NCBI RefSeq assembly: GCF_964355755.1
Contig: NC_092679.1
Coordinates: 24,242,432-24,306,431 of the forward strand
Reading direction: 5' to 3'
Origin: Antedon mediterranea
Taxonomy: Eukaryota; Echinodermata; Crinoidea; Comatulida; Antedonidae
DNA length: 64,000 nt
Position numbers and translations under genes: made by a program. Positions 45,275 through 60,200 of this stretch are shown in pieces. The notes under the pieces were generated by a model. The model was given only the letters and a program-made list of their open reading frames with translations. It ran no database searches and had not been told where the DNA came from. Position 1 is the first letter of the stretch. The number at the start of each line of letters is the position of its first letter.

Positions 45275-48200
45275 ATGTCGCTCAAGGAAAACAATGTTTT
45301 GATTTTCTTTTGCAATGGGCAAAAGGTAAGCTTTGTTCTTGATTATTGTTTGCAAAGTGTTTGTAGATTATTGAATCTTCTGTATCTTTATTTATTATTT
45401 ATTTATTTATTTCTTTATTTATTGAATCTTTTGAGTGAGTGAGTTAAGACAGTGGAACCGTAATTACGTAGCCATAACATCGGCAGGGGTTCAAGGCACA
45501 CTCACTCCATGGTTCTGGTGGTAGAACGAGTCTTCTCGGATAAGGACTATAAACCGTAGGTCCAGTGTACACATCTAGCTCGTGTGCACTTTAAAGAACC
45601 TAGTACATCTTTCGAGAAGAGTAGGGGGTTACCCCGGTGTATTAGTACATCACAGCCACTGATCACCAACTGGGCCCTCTGGGAGACCAGTCTTTGACTG
45701 AAGAGGTTACCCAGTATAAATATATATTTCAATCAATCAATTCAATCAATCAATACCAAACCATACACTATACCGATAGAAAGTTTCTTTAGTCTTTTTA
45801 ATGAATCCAAAGGCTAATTACTGACAAATGATAATGTTGTGTGTATCTATGGGTGGATCACAATGGAGATAAAAATAAAATAGGCAAAACGATAAAAGTA
45901 AAGCAATCAGATTGCAGATCTTTTGGGCAATCATTTTTAAATAATACATAGTGTTTTTAAATATTGTAATTAATTATTTTTATATGAAACGTTTTATATA
46001 TTTTTGTACTATATTTTGAAAAGCACTCAAAATATTTTCCTATGTGGACGAAATAAAGTTATCAATCAATCAATCAATCAATCAATCAGTGAGAGTGAGA
46101 GTACTTGAAGAAGATTAAGAACCTAGGGCAGACAAGCGCTGCCCGAGTGGATTGGAATAAAAGAAAGTAGAACAAAGGAGGCATACGCTGATGAATAGAT
46201 GATGGAGAGAGTAAACTTGGTAGTAGATATAAACAATTTTTGTGTTAATAATGAAACTTGAATTTAGGATGTCAGTGGAATATTTTTACCGAACTAGGAA
46301 TATGTTCCTAATGTTAATTTCAAAAGGTTTTGCAGTTTTAAATAGTAATTCCGAGTGTTTTTCTTTGTCTTTGCGCAATTCGACATCTAAAACTATTTTA
46401 TCATAAATCCAGGAAATGACAACAAAGTTGTTAAATGTGTAAATCATGTAACTTGTGATAGTGTGAAGATCTGCTTTATTGAATTGCAGAAAGGAAAGTT
46501 ATTACAAGTTTTATAATAAGAGTAATTGAATGAAGAACACACAGGTTTTGTGTTATTGTAGGAGATGACTCTTTTAGAAGCTACAACACTTAATATTAAA
46601 AACAGCCTATTAGAAATGAAAGAAAAATGGTGTATTCGGATGATGGGGCCATTCTAATAGGATTACATAAGAAATTGATATATTTATTAAGCGCAAATGA
46701 ACAGTTTATGCAGCTGTTTTAACAAGTCACACAGACGGTTTGATCTAATATACACTTACAGACAATTGGCGAACATCTTTTATTTTTTAGATCACAGACG
46801 ATAATGTGGACCCTAACTTGACCCTACTAAGTTACCTGCGTCTAAAATGTATCCTTTTAAACAACTTGACGGCTAATCATTTTGCATGGAAACAACAATG
46901 ACCAACTTAGCTTTGGAGTATTACAACAAAACATGTTCGTGTATGACTTGACGTACACCGATAAATAATAATAGACCAATTAACTGTCATACTTGATCGG
47001 CCTAGCTTGACTTTCTTTATTAAGCAATTAAGGTCAATTAAAATACATAAATATTAAAGATGTATTGTCCCTTGAAACACAAAAAATGAAGGTCAAAATA
47101 TTCTAAATTTAAATCGGCCATATCAAAGTAATATTAAAGTTGTTCACTTTAAGTCGAAAATTCGAGCCAAAAACAACAAGTTTACGTAATAAACAGGTAA
47201 ATTAATTTGATTACATTTCGTCTGGAAAATCGTCGCGAGCAAAAGTAAACAAAGATTTCAAACCACGAGTATGCATTATGCATGATGCTAATTAGGATTG
47301 TTTACAACTCGTCACGGTTGAGAAGGTATTTTCACACAGATCGCGAGGAAGTTTTATGATTATGCATACAGAGTAGCCAAACAAGAGCAATGCATTATGA
47401 GATATGTTTTTATCAAAAACTTTGACTGGAAGTCAAAGTTATTTTTTGAACAAAAAAACGTCTGTATTTCAATTAAATGATTTTTTTTTCGACTAATTTT
47501 TGGTGAAAGTTAATAACTATTATGATACTTCAAAATAACCCACTTTTTTTCGAAATCTTTTATTTTTTATTTTTTTGGAATTAGTCAAAGGGACAATACA
47601 TCTTTAAAATAAAACTTACGACGTTTGCGCAAAGGAACAAACCTTGACCACAAGGATAGCCAAGTTTGCTTATAAATACTACTCTATGAATAAATAAATA
47701 ATATAACCTATATGTACACATTGTTTGATACAATTGTCAGAAATCATGTGTGCGTGTCAGTATGTGTAATAAATTAATTTGATCACATTTATGATCTGAC
47801 GTACGTGTAAATAATGAATGTATCGAACTATCATGGAAATTATACATACTATCTAATATCTATCTAAATTTCCTTTCACCCCTTTCAATAGCATTTGCAC
47901 CATATGTTCGTTATATAATGACATTGCAATTTGCCACCGTGGATTTTCAACATTTACTAGATTCATTAAAAATAAATTTATATAAACTTTTGGTAGAGAA
48001 AAACATGTACTGATTTCAGTATAAATATATTGCACATTATTACTATCAAGCTTAACAAGACAATGTGTAGTAAGATTGACAGGTTCCAAACTTGGTTGTG
48101 GTGAAGGAGGTTGTGGTGCCTGCACTGTTATGATATCAAGCTATGATAGGCTGACTAAGAAAATAACGTAAGCTCATAATATAAACAACCACACCCAAAC

Positions 48201-51200
48201 TTCTAGGCTTAAACGGAATATATTTGTACAGTATCAGTTAAACATACATGAAAAGGAATATAGCAAATATGGCATACTTTGTAAAGCACAGAGGAACTCT
48301 AAATTCAAGATAGAAACATGGCATTGCCTCACAAAAAGCTATTTTCTTAAAATAACATGGGCTGGTTAATCATGAATTAATGCTTAATGGCAAAAATAGG
48401 TGGTCAAATATTACATGCTATTAATTAAGTATTACAGGCCATGTTGGATATGTATATACACACTGGCAATTATTAAAAATAATAAAATGTTTCCATTAAG
48501 CTGCTTTAAAATTGAATTATCTGTGTGGTATTTATTTTGACTATAGCCACATATCGGCGAATGCTTGCTTGACTCCCATATGTCAAGTACATATGATGGC
48601 AGTAACGACAGTTGAAGGTATTGGAAGCATAAAAGATGGCCTACACCCAGTTCAGGTAATATTTAAATTGCCTCAGACAAAATAATCAATAATAACAACA
48701 TTTTCTCAGTATAATAAGATTAAAAATACATTATATTTGTTCATAATCATTATAAGACTACAATCTGTGGCTTTAGATAGATATAAACATACAATTAAAT
48801 AATTTTAAATCTACACCAATAGAAATGCATGAGTTATAAAATCATACAAAATATACTTTACAATACAATATATAAATGTCATTTCATAAGGAACGTATTG
48901 CAAAAGCTCATGGATCTCAATGTGGTTTCTGTACTCCGGGTATAGTGATGTCAATGTACACTCTCCTGAGAAACAACCATCAACCAACAATGACAGACAT
49001 TGAGGATACCTTCCAGGGAAATCTGTGCAGATGTACTGGATATCGACCAATCTTAGAAGGTTATAGAACCTTTACAAAGGTAGAGATAGAGATAGTGATT
49101 GACGGTGTTACATTTTAAAGGACTTTCTTAAGTTAACAATTTTTAAATACTTTTCTGTGTATACCACTATAAAACAATGTTGCTAAGGACAAATAGTGAA
49201 CAATGTTGCTACGGACCAATAGTGAACAATGTTGCTAAGGACCAATAGTGAACTGATTAAATATAAATATTTATTAATATATTTATTCGATTGACATTGC
49301 ATAATACATCACATTGGCAGACAGCAATTGTTTAAACTTGCACTGTATCATAGTGTTCTTAATTATCATTAAGAACAAAAAACATTTTATCTTTTGTTCT
49401 TCTTCGGTTCTCTGTATTTTCGTTATTAGTATTAGTTTCTACAATTGTTTTATTATTTTCTTTCATTTTATCTGTTGTTCTAAATTAAATATTACATTTC
49501 GATGTGTGCCAAATCCAGCAAAATAATAATAAACACAGAGAAAAATTTAATCTAACCGAATTGTTTTAAGGATTATCAAAATGATGCGTTAGACGAATAC
49601 AAATCACAAGCTAACTGTTGCCAAATAAGGGATGATGTGAATAATGGAAACCATGTTAGATCGTCTAAAGATGAAGGGTTAAACGGTAGACAATGTTATC
49701 AAGTCAACTGTTGTCAAATGCAGGACGATTTAAAGAATCGAGAAGAACATTGTGTGAATTCTCAAAGTAATGGTAACAAATGCTGTATGATTTCAAATGG
49801 AAAGCGTCAGGTGAGTTGGAATGTTTAATAAACAATGTATTCTTTCATAATAACATGAACTATATACATATGTCAAGTTAAAACATTTCCAAATAATAAG
49901 CAACATTAATTTCTTCTTGAAAAGAAAAGTCCACCATAGTGTTTATATTCTCATTCAGCATGGAATAAAGACAACACTAGGAATAAAAACAACTGACCAG
50001 AACCACGCAGAAATATACCAGTAGTATTAGATATTAAAAAAGACATCAACTAAAAGAAAAATCGTCAAACATTACAAACATTACAAAAATATTGGACTCA
50101 AAATAGTAAGATTGTGTTAGTAGCAGAAAAAAAAGCTCAACAATAATGTACTTAAATCTAAAATCAATTAAAATATCGGAGCAAAATGGCGACGAAACAT
50201 AAGATTCATAAACAAAAACAGAAAGCAATCGCATGGTTAATAGAATAACTGCTATATTTTGTTTTTATTTTACAGATATCTACAAAACTTTTTCAACCTT
50301 CAGAATTCATGGAGTATGATCCCACACAAGAAAAGATTTTCCCACCAGAACTTATATTGGTACATTGATCTCACAATAATAATAATAATAATTTAAAAAC
50401 AATATTTGTATCAGTACATATTTTATGTTATCTAAATTATATCGACGTATTATAATTATGGAACATTCATTGATCCCAAGACTTGGAACTTTTAGTAAAT
50501 GGATTATAATCGCTTAATTGTCCTTAATTTACCAAAACTATTTTGTTATTTTAAAGCATCTTATTTTACCAATATACAGTATGTGTTATTATTGTGTGTT
50601 GTCACATATAGATGCTTGAAAAAGAAGAACCAAAACTTGTAAAGTTTGAAAGAAATGGTTTGACATGGATTAGGCCGGTAAATCTTCTTCAACTCTCTGC
50701 CGTCAGAAATAACTTTCCGAATTCAAAACTAGTTTCAGGAAACACCGAAATTGGTATGTACAGTCTAATGTGTACAGTGTACAAAATAACAACAAATATC
50801 ACAATCTTTTCTAAATCAGATAACCTCCTAATTCTGCTATGACTTTCTTTCTTTAGGTGTTGATGTAAAATTAAAGAAAATGCAATACCCGGTACTAGTA
50901 TCAGTATCACACGTGACAGAGTTGAACAACATTTATTTATGCGAGACAGGTGTAAGTATTGGAGCTTCAGTAACTCTGTCTCGAATTGAAGATTTTTTAA
51001 AAGAGAACATGGACAAGCTTCCTGGTAAGATAACAAGATTAGGAGCAAGAAGATCCTCGGTCGTTTTAATTGAGTTGTTTCCTAGTCAGTTTAGTTACTG
51101 TTTTTTTTTTGTTCTGGACCCTCCAGTTTCTATTATTAAGAGGCGCCCTTTGATTTGAAGGGTAACATGGACTTCCGCTTTCTCTCTTTTTCTAGAACCA

Positions 51201-54200
51201 CAGGGAAAATTTAATTTTTCATTTTTCTGCTTGAACATGTCACTTGTTATTCACAGCCTTTCGAGACTTTTTGTTAATGAAACATAGTTCATGACGTTTG
51301 TCAAAAATTTTATTGGAAATTTAGCTGGTTAATTTCTAATTTTTTTCATCAGATTTCCAATGTAAAAGTTTTGCCGCAATTGTCGATATGCTTCACTGGT
51401 TTGCAGGTCAGCAAATAAGAAACGTTGCGGTAAGATTTCATATTTCTCTTTTATAACAGCATTATGTATATGATTATCTATTATTATTATTATCATTTAT
51501 TACGGAACATTATAAGACAAAGCGTTGTCGAATTCAGAAAGATGAAATGTATTTAATTATATTAAAATGGTTATCAGCTCGGTACTGAACGTAGACCTAA
51601 CCCCTGTCGATTACACAGCTAAATAATCAACCTAACTCAGGAATAACCGAAAACTAAATTATTGTTGTTATTATTATCAACTGAGACAAATCGACAAGGA
51701 CCCAATTGAGTGGTTCCGAATCTCCCGTCTCTTTCCAAAATCAATCGTAATCAATTTCAAATTTCTTATTCAGGGTATTGGTGGAAATATAATTACTGGT
51801 AGTCCAATATCTGATCTAAATCCAATACTGATGGCTGCTGGATGCACTCTTGATTTTGCAGATACAAAAGGTACATGTAAGCCATAATTAATCAATGTTA
51901 TGATCCCAACAGTTATGTAAACATAAAGTCATGATCGAGTAGAGTAATTATGCTGAAGTAGAATTAAACGTTTTCGTAAAATAATAATATATTATAACTG
52001 TTTTTAAATTTCAATACAGGTGTTCATCGTTCATTACCAATTGCTGAGCAATTCTATACTGGTTACAGGAAAAATGCAATGAAAGCAAATGAAACTCTTA
52101 TATCAATAAATATTCCATATACAAAAAAGGTAACATAAACGTTGGTATTACGTTGAGGACACAAACAACAATATAATGGCCAACGAGCTCAAGTAGTTTA
52201 AAAACAAAATAAACTTATATGACTTTACGTTTATAAACCTATTTACTGAATGGTAAAACCCTGTTAGAAGACATGTTCAAAAATTCATTAAGTGTCCTTT
52301 CAAAGGGTTGACCCCGTGGGCACGTTTCTACTTAGTTGTCCGAAAGGAGGGGTCATTCTTTACATACTATATTTTGAAAGTTTTTGTCGAAATAATGTTT
52401 CCTTGATCGTTGAATCAAATTGTAGATGGAGGAAAATAATGGAGAAGAATGGTATTGTCCTAATAGTTGACATGAAATTTAATTAATTTAGTTATACACA
52501 GACGCCATATTAAAGCGTTATAAAGAAACTAGTTTTGTTGAAACACTAATTTGTTTACTGACTGATCTTTTAAATGCAGACGGAACACTTCAAAGCATTT
52601 AAGCAAGCACATCGTCGTGATGACGACATAGCAATAGTAAATGCTGCATTCAGAGTTGATCTACATGATGAAGTTGTTCATGACTCTTCAATGGCTTTTG
52701 GAGGAATGGCGCCCACAACAAAGATGGCAAAGCAAACCATGAACAAGATAATTGGAAGGTATACCGAGAGTACAAGATGTGAACATTTGCAACTAAGGGT
52801 GATTCTTCCGTAAGCAGACACAAAGATCTGTAAAATGTCTATGCTAACTTTCTTTTATATTCTCTCCTGTTTGTCTTCAGGCATTGGGATAAGTCGTTAC
52901 TTGATGATGTCATTGTTTCGCTTGCCAATGAGATGACTCTCGCACCTGGCGCGCCAGGTGGAATGACTGAATACAGACAGTCACTTGTTCTAAGTTTCTT
53001 CTTTAAGTTTTACCTCAGTATCAATCAAGAAACATGTAATAAGGTAACAGTCGTTTGTATTTATTGAAAAAAAAAACTATTATTATTAATTAAGTGAATT
53101 TAATAAAATAACTAAAATAATAATAAAGTCTATTCTATCTAAAAACCTCCAACTTTATAAATAATAACATACAGTATCGGATGCATTTTCATAACATGCT
53201 CTTGATTCTCTAAATCAATTAATGTTTATGATAATATATAGAACATTCCAAAAGTATCACCATCTGACACGTCAGCAACGTTTCCATTCAAAAGAGATGA
53301 AGTAAAAAGCACTCAGATGTTTCAGGTATTTACTTTATTAAGTACTACTAAAGCCGTATAACTTGATTTATGTCACACACGGATGTGAATTGTTAAGAAT
53401 AGTTAGAATAATTAGATTCTAAATTTAAATGAGGATTGGAAATGGGATAAAACTATGGCGGTCCGCCACACTGAAGATTCCACACATAAATCACACTAAA
53501 TAATTCAAAATTTCTATAGCATATTTCATTCATTTTCACAAAATATGAATCGAGTATGACGATTCTATGAACTTTTTTCTTTCAGGAGATTGCTAACGAT
53601 CAGTCACCAATTGATCCAGTAGGTAGACCGTTGGTTCACCTATCAGCTTATCAGCAGGCTACAGGCGAGGCTGTCTACGTTGATGATATTGTTGCTTTCC
53701 AAAGTAAGACTCGACTCCAATAATTTCAAAATGAACGTAGCTATACTTAGGCTTTGTTTTCAAGTAGAAGTAGAACACTTTTTTTTATTGAAATCCTAGA
53801 ATATTGGATGATTGTTTATTACAATATTATGTTGGTACATAATATTGTAATAAACAAATAAATATAACAAAAATTTATTTGATTCTTTTTTGATAGATGA
53901 ACTTTACATGGCTGTTGTGTTAAGTAAGAAGGCACTTGCAAAAATAAAGTAAGGGTTTAAAAAAAATATATAATACATTTTAATTACAGTATATTGGCTA
54001 AGCAGAGCCTCTTACGATTCAACATTATGTTTAGTTATGTCACATGACCTTTAATGCCAAAAAGTATCGTCCTTTATTATGTACGTTTGTAAATATATTT
54101 TTGATTACTCTACATTTACAAAGCAACTACTAAGTACAGCTATAGAATCTTGACAGTTTCTATTCTCATGTATAATCTCTGTGTACATTATCGAATTGTA

Positions 54201-57200
54201 TGCGACAAAAAATATCACTACCATACTTGGACACATCACAATTTTTGTCAAACTAATCTGATTAGTAGACAGAGCAACGCTACCGGGAAAGCTTCTAGAA
54301 CAATTCTTTAGTGTTTCATTCGTAAAATGTACTTCTCAATTTAATAGATATGTTGATGCTACATCGGCATTGAGCATGCGTGGTGTGCATGCTTTTATTG
54401 ATCACAAAGACGTCCCTGGAAGTAACTTGATAGGTGAAATCGAACAAGATGAAGAACTTTTTGCAACTGATAAGGTAAACTTGTGTTGTTGCTTTACATT
54501 TCGTATCCTTTCAACTCAATTAATTCGATGTTCTACTTGATGAAGCCAGCCCATATCACTATACAATTCATGTACTTTTTAAAATCAAGTTTACAATGTG
54601 AATATTATCAATTCTTATTCCATTATGATAAGGTAACTTGTGTTGGTCAGTACATTGGGGCAATTGTGGCAGATAATCAGGAAATTGCACAAAGAGCCGC
54701 TAGGATGGTGCGCGTAGAGTACCAGGATTTGGAGCCTATACTATCTATCAAAGTATGTAACTTATTAATTATGCTTGACAATTTTCAGTCAATAATTTCA
54801 ACAAATGATTCAAATTATAAATTGTATTCAACGCAAAAGATACCGCATGGCACATTCAAGGAAAAACTTTTAAAACATATATTTAACTTTTCAGGATGCA
54901 ATAGCAAAAGAAAGTTATTTTAAACCAATATACAGGCTAGAAAAAGGTAACGTGACAAACGGGTTTGAAAGCTCAGACAAGATGATTGAGGGTGAAATGA
55001 GAATAGGTGAACAGGAACATTTCTATTTGGAGACACAATCATGCATCGCAGTACCGAAGCAAGAAGAAGATTTTATGGAAGTATTTTCGGCCACTCAGGA
55101 TCTGCAGTTAGCCCAGGTAAAATACACTTATATAAACTAGTTTTATATTAACAGTATATGTAGTATTTGAGTCAGTTATGAATAGATCTAAGGTATATAT
55201 ATATATTTTTCTGCCGCTCAGGATCTTTACTTATCCCAGGTATACTTATAAATTGAGTATACACCGTGTTTGAATTATTATTCACACAATGATTATGATA
55301 CTTCATATTAACATCATATATTAATGATAATTATGTATATATAATTACAGACTACAATTGCTAATGTCTTGGGTGTGAAATATCACAAAGTTAATATTCG
55401 AACAAAAAGACTTGGAGGTGGCTTTGGTGGAAAAGAAACTCGAAGTTGTAACTTATCTGCTGCTCTCGCTGTTGCAGCCAGAAGGTAATGTAGTGCTGAT
55501 TAAATGATGAATTAACTAATGAATATTAAATGAAACAATGTCACAATTACATATTATATTAATTGTTATACTTAGAGTTGGACGACCATTGAGGTGTATG
55601 CTTGACCGAGACGAGGACATGGCCAGTACAGGAACCAGGCACGCATTTCTCGGACGTTATAAAGTGGGTTTCTCCAATGATGGCAAAATACAATCACTAA
55701 AGATTTGCTTGTACAGTAACTCAGGGAATGCTTTGGATCTATCCGCATCGGTATGCTAATTATAATGTTTTCTTGCTTTAATACTTTTGGTTTAAAGTGG
55801 GTCTCAATTCAACTAATAAAATATGGAACGTAAAGTTCAACCAAGTTGCACAGAGTTTGCGTGAGATACCAGTTTGACTTGGGACATACTTGACTTGGGA
55901 CCGAGTTGAATAGAACTAAGTTGGAACAAATTTATGTTAACAAATATCATTTATCTTTCATTTTCAGAATCAGTAGCTAATCATTGTATTTTTCATTTTG
56001 TTTCTCTCTTAGGTAATGGAATGTGCTTTGTTTCACTTGCAAAATGCTTATCACCTTCCTAATGTGGATGCTTATGGATATTGCTGTAAGACAAACATAC
56101 CGTCCAACACAGCCTTTAGAGGATTTGGACGTCCACAAGCATTTCTGATTATGGAAAACTTGATGAGTGAAATATCATTTTCGTGTGGGATGACTAAGAA
56201 TATGGTATGTTTTAAACTGTCAATAGTTTGTTTGATGAATTATCATCCGAATCACGTACTTGTTTGATCATTTCTATTAGGCTATTTAAGAAAATAATCT
56301 TTGTATAGGCCTTAACACATGATTGTGTCTCCTGTTCACCTATTTTCATTTCGCTCTCAATTATCTTGTCTGAACTTTCAAACCCATATGTCACATTACC
56401 ATTTCCCAACCTGGTTTAAAATAACCTTACCAAATGTTGTATCTTTTTTCTCCTTAATGTCAGTCAACAAATTGTTCCCCACGTATAACTGTTCTACTTC
56501 TAAACCAAATCAATTGTAGCTTTTCATGAATATGAGAGTTCATATTTTTATGTAAGCAAGATGTTTTTTTTTTCAGATACGAGAGTTAAACTTTCTTCAA
56601 GTAGGACAATCGACATATTACAATCAAAAGATTGACGAAGTACACTTGTTGAAGAGGTGTTGGGATGAATGCTTAGAGAAAAGTGATTACGAAGTCAGGC
56701 AATCAAAAGTAGCTGAATTCAACAGGTTAGATTTTGTATTTCTTCCATACATTTTTACTTTAAATCACAAACGATATCGACTTTCTTGATATAAAGTTTG
56801 CAGTACACCACGTCTATTAGTTTTGAAAAGAAATGTTATCGTCCTCATGAGTGAGTATTTTATCGTCCTCATGAGTGAGTATTTTATCGTCCTCATGAGT
56901 GAGTATTTTATCGTCCTCATGAGTGAGTACAGTATGTTATCGTCCTCATGAGTGAGTATTTTATCGTCCTCATGAGTGAGTATTTTCATAAATATTAAAT
57001 GTATAAATAAATATTCATGTTTTATTACATTAACAGATTACACAGATGGAAAAAGAGAGGTTTATCTATAATTCCACTATTATATGGAGTTGGTTTTACT
57101 GAAGTGTTTATGAATAAGGTTTGTCTATCATTCATCACTTTCTATACTCTGTATTAAGTTAAGTAAAACGTTTAAGTGACATTTTTTATTTTACAATTAA

Positions 57201-60200
57201 TTAATATGTAAAGCGGCTATAAAGCCCAGCGGTAGCCAACACGAGATTACAAGGCAATTTAAGAGCGAAGTACTGTTACTTTAAAATGTATTTTTGAAAC
57301 ATAATGACAAGTATTATATGTATGCAAGGTAAACCAAATAAATCGTTTCTTGAAAGGAATTCAGACATAAAATACGTATTATTGAAAATGAAACTATATT
57401 GATTGAATTTAGCGAGATTTTTAAAATGTTTTTTTTTTTTTTTATAATTTTTTGTTTAAATAGGGAGCAGCATTTGTAATTATCTATCAAGATGGCAGTG
57501 TTCTACTGTCTCACGGTGGAGTTGAGATGGGACAGGGATTGTACACCAAAATGATTCAAGTTGCAAGTCGCACGTTGAAAATTCCATCTGATCAGATTTT
57601 CACAGATGAAACGTCAACAAACAAAGTACCAAATACTTCTCCAACTGCTGGAAGTGTCAGTTCAGATCTAAACGGAATGGCTGTTAAGGTAAGGTAATAC
57701 ATTTGGTTTTGGATACTGGTATTTAAAATTCAGGTGATTCAGTGATCACGTACAAAAACAAAAAGGGTGGAGGTCTAATGGTGCCCCGGATTTTGGACGC
57801 GTAACCACCACATGACGTTAATGGTATACTTTGTGATAAACTAGGTCTACGAATATTATATTTTAAGAAAGAAAAGGAACAAATGTCCCCACCCCTTAAG
57901 AAGTGATGTTTAACTATCGAATTATTAGTCTTAACTCTGTAAATAACGTGTGACAATTTACTGTTGCTTTACAATACCAAGATGAAGTAAACTATACCAG
58001 TAGTACAATTTATAGTATAACATTTTTTTTAAATTAAAGTATTATATGCCTACTTTTAAAACACCTATTGACTAACATAGAATATAATGAATTTTTTTTT
58101 TCATTGGTTCAAACATTTCTTATGTTTCATGAGCCATTATGCAAAAAAAAAAAATAAGTGATGGGTGAAAATGGTCCGTCCAAACTATTTACGCTACACT
58201 AAAAAATAAGCCTGAATTAATTTTAATTTTTTCTTTTAAGATCGCATGCGAAAAACTATACAAACGACTTGAGCCATACAGAAAACAGAAACCGGACAAA
58301 ACATGGAGTGACTGGGTAGGTACACCAAATGTAGCTATACAAAACATGGAGTGACTGGGTAGGTACACCAAATGTAGCTATACAAAACATGGGAGTAACT
58401 GGATAGGTACACCAAATGTAGCTATACAAAACATGGAGTGACTGGGTAGGTACACCAAATGTAGCTATACAAAACATGGGAGTGACTGGGTAGGTACACC
58501 AAATGTAGCTATACAAAACATGGGAGTGACTGGGTAGGTACACCAAATGTAGCTATACAAAACATGGGAGTGACTGGGTAGGTACACCAAATGTAGCTAT
58601 ACAAAACATGGAGTGACTGGGTAGGTACACAAAGTGCATCCGAAACTATGTTTGAAATAAAAGCAACTTACCATGTCATTGGTTCATACTTGCTTCCGAG
58701 TATAATTCCCAAGAGGTAGACCACAGTCCAATGTAATAATAATATTCCTACATTTAGGCTACGAAACTACGCGCTGGCTTTTTAAACAATCGCAAAAACA
58801 GAAATCCTACATGGCTGTCCATATTGTGTTTATAATACATGACGTTTGTAGGTACAGTTGTAATGAATTAATTCTTTCCTTCAGTAACTAGAATGTGCAG
58901 CTGTAGATTATTTGCATATTCCATCGCCCTCTATATACCGGGTATTATTCAATAAAGAAGCAGATCTCAATTCTGTTTCTATACAAATCAATATAGTTAT
59001 ATGTCCAGTTTCATAGACAAATTCATTCAATCCTAGCCTATAGCATTTTGATATTTATTTTGACATTTATTTATTTATAACTGTTCAAGAAAGAAATAAC
59101 TGTGGAGAATCACTGTGTGCCGACAGAGAAATGCCGATCACCCAATATTGAGTACCGTAGTTATTAATAATATTAAAGTATATTATTAAATATTGTTAGT
59201 TTATTCTTTCGGCTAAATTAGCATTCATTGTTATATCATTTTGTTTAGGTTGCAGCGTCTTATATGGATCGAGTAAGCTTGTTTGCAACAGGATTTTACA
59301 AGTAAGTAAATGTACATTATACACTGCAACTCATGTATTGCCTTTCTAATGTTAATATTTTAAGTCATTGTTGACATGTCGACCTGTTTTATTGTATTGT
59401 AAAAGAACGCCGTTGACTGGATTTGATTGGAACACCAAGACAGGTGAACCGTTTCACTATTTTACAAGCGGTGCGGCCGTTTCCGAAGTTGAGATTGATT
59501 GTCTGACTGGTGATCACGTGGTTCTGCGTACTGATATTGTCATGGATGTTGGAGACAGTATCAATCCCGCTATTGATATCGGACAGGTGACTTTCGAGAT
59601 TAATTATACAAAAACACTTTCACATTGTTCTTGAATAATTATCAGGATCAAATTATTATCTTCATTAGGTAGACATATTTTCAGAGTTTTCAATTTGGAA
59701 ATGTCATAATTGTTGATCTGCCTTTAAAGTAGGCCTACATAAATAGGTTCTATCAGAACCATTTCAACCATTTTTGTTGTTTAAGTAATAACTTAAAATT
59801 GAGAACATAACATCACTTGAATCACCTCAACAACATTTCCCTTTCATCAGATTGAAGGCGGGTTCATACAAGGTTACGGCTTATTTACGCTAGAAGAGCA
59901 TCGTTGGAGTCCTAGTGGTCAACTACTGACAAAGGGACCAGGGTTCTACAAGATACCAAGTTTTACTGATATTCCTGTTGAATTCAATGTTAGTTTGCTG
60001 GATGGGGTACCTCATACAAAAGTAGTTTGTTCATCAAAGGTACTAAAAAAAAAAATCACAGAACACAAAATTTCTCCTCCATATAAATCTTGTCCTCCGT
60101 AAGATCAGCTCTATGTATATAAATTAATTTGCATATTCATTTTTAATGTCTTTTCTCTAATATTAAGTAACTTTAAAAAAATAAAATATTAGGAGTACAG

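Larger units (their letters stand above)
45326..46790 (+). other. XDH copy 2 intron 1 with SINE-like and LINE-tail sequences
   Basis: A 1.5-kb intron. It holds the SINE-like unit at 45440-45760 and a second repeat ending in (ATCA)n at about 46089. It has none of the satellite found in intron 1 of copy 1. Confidence 0.55.

Noticed and set aside
58189-58546. Minus-strand repeat peptide frames at the exon 27 minisatellite
   Set aside because: They are the antisense of the 43-44-bp repeat.
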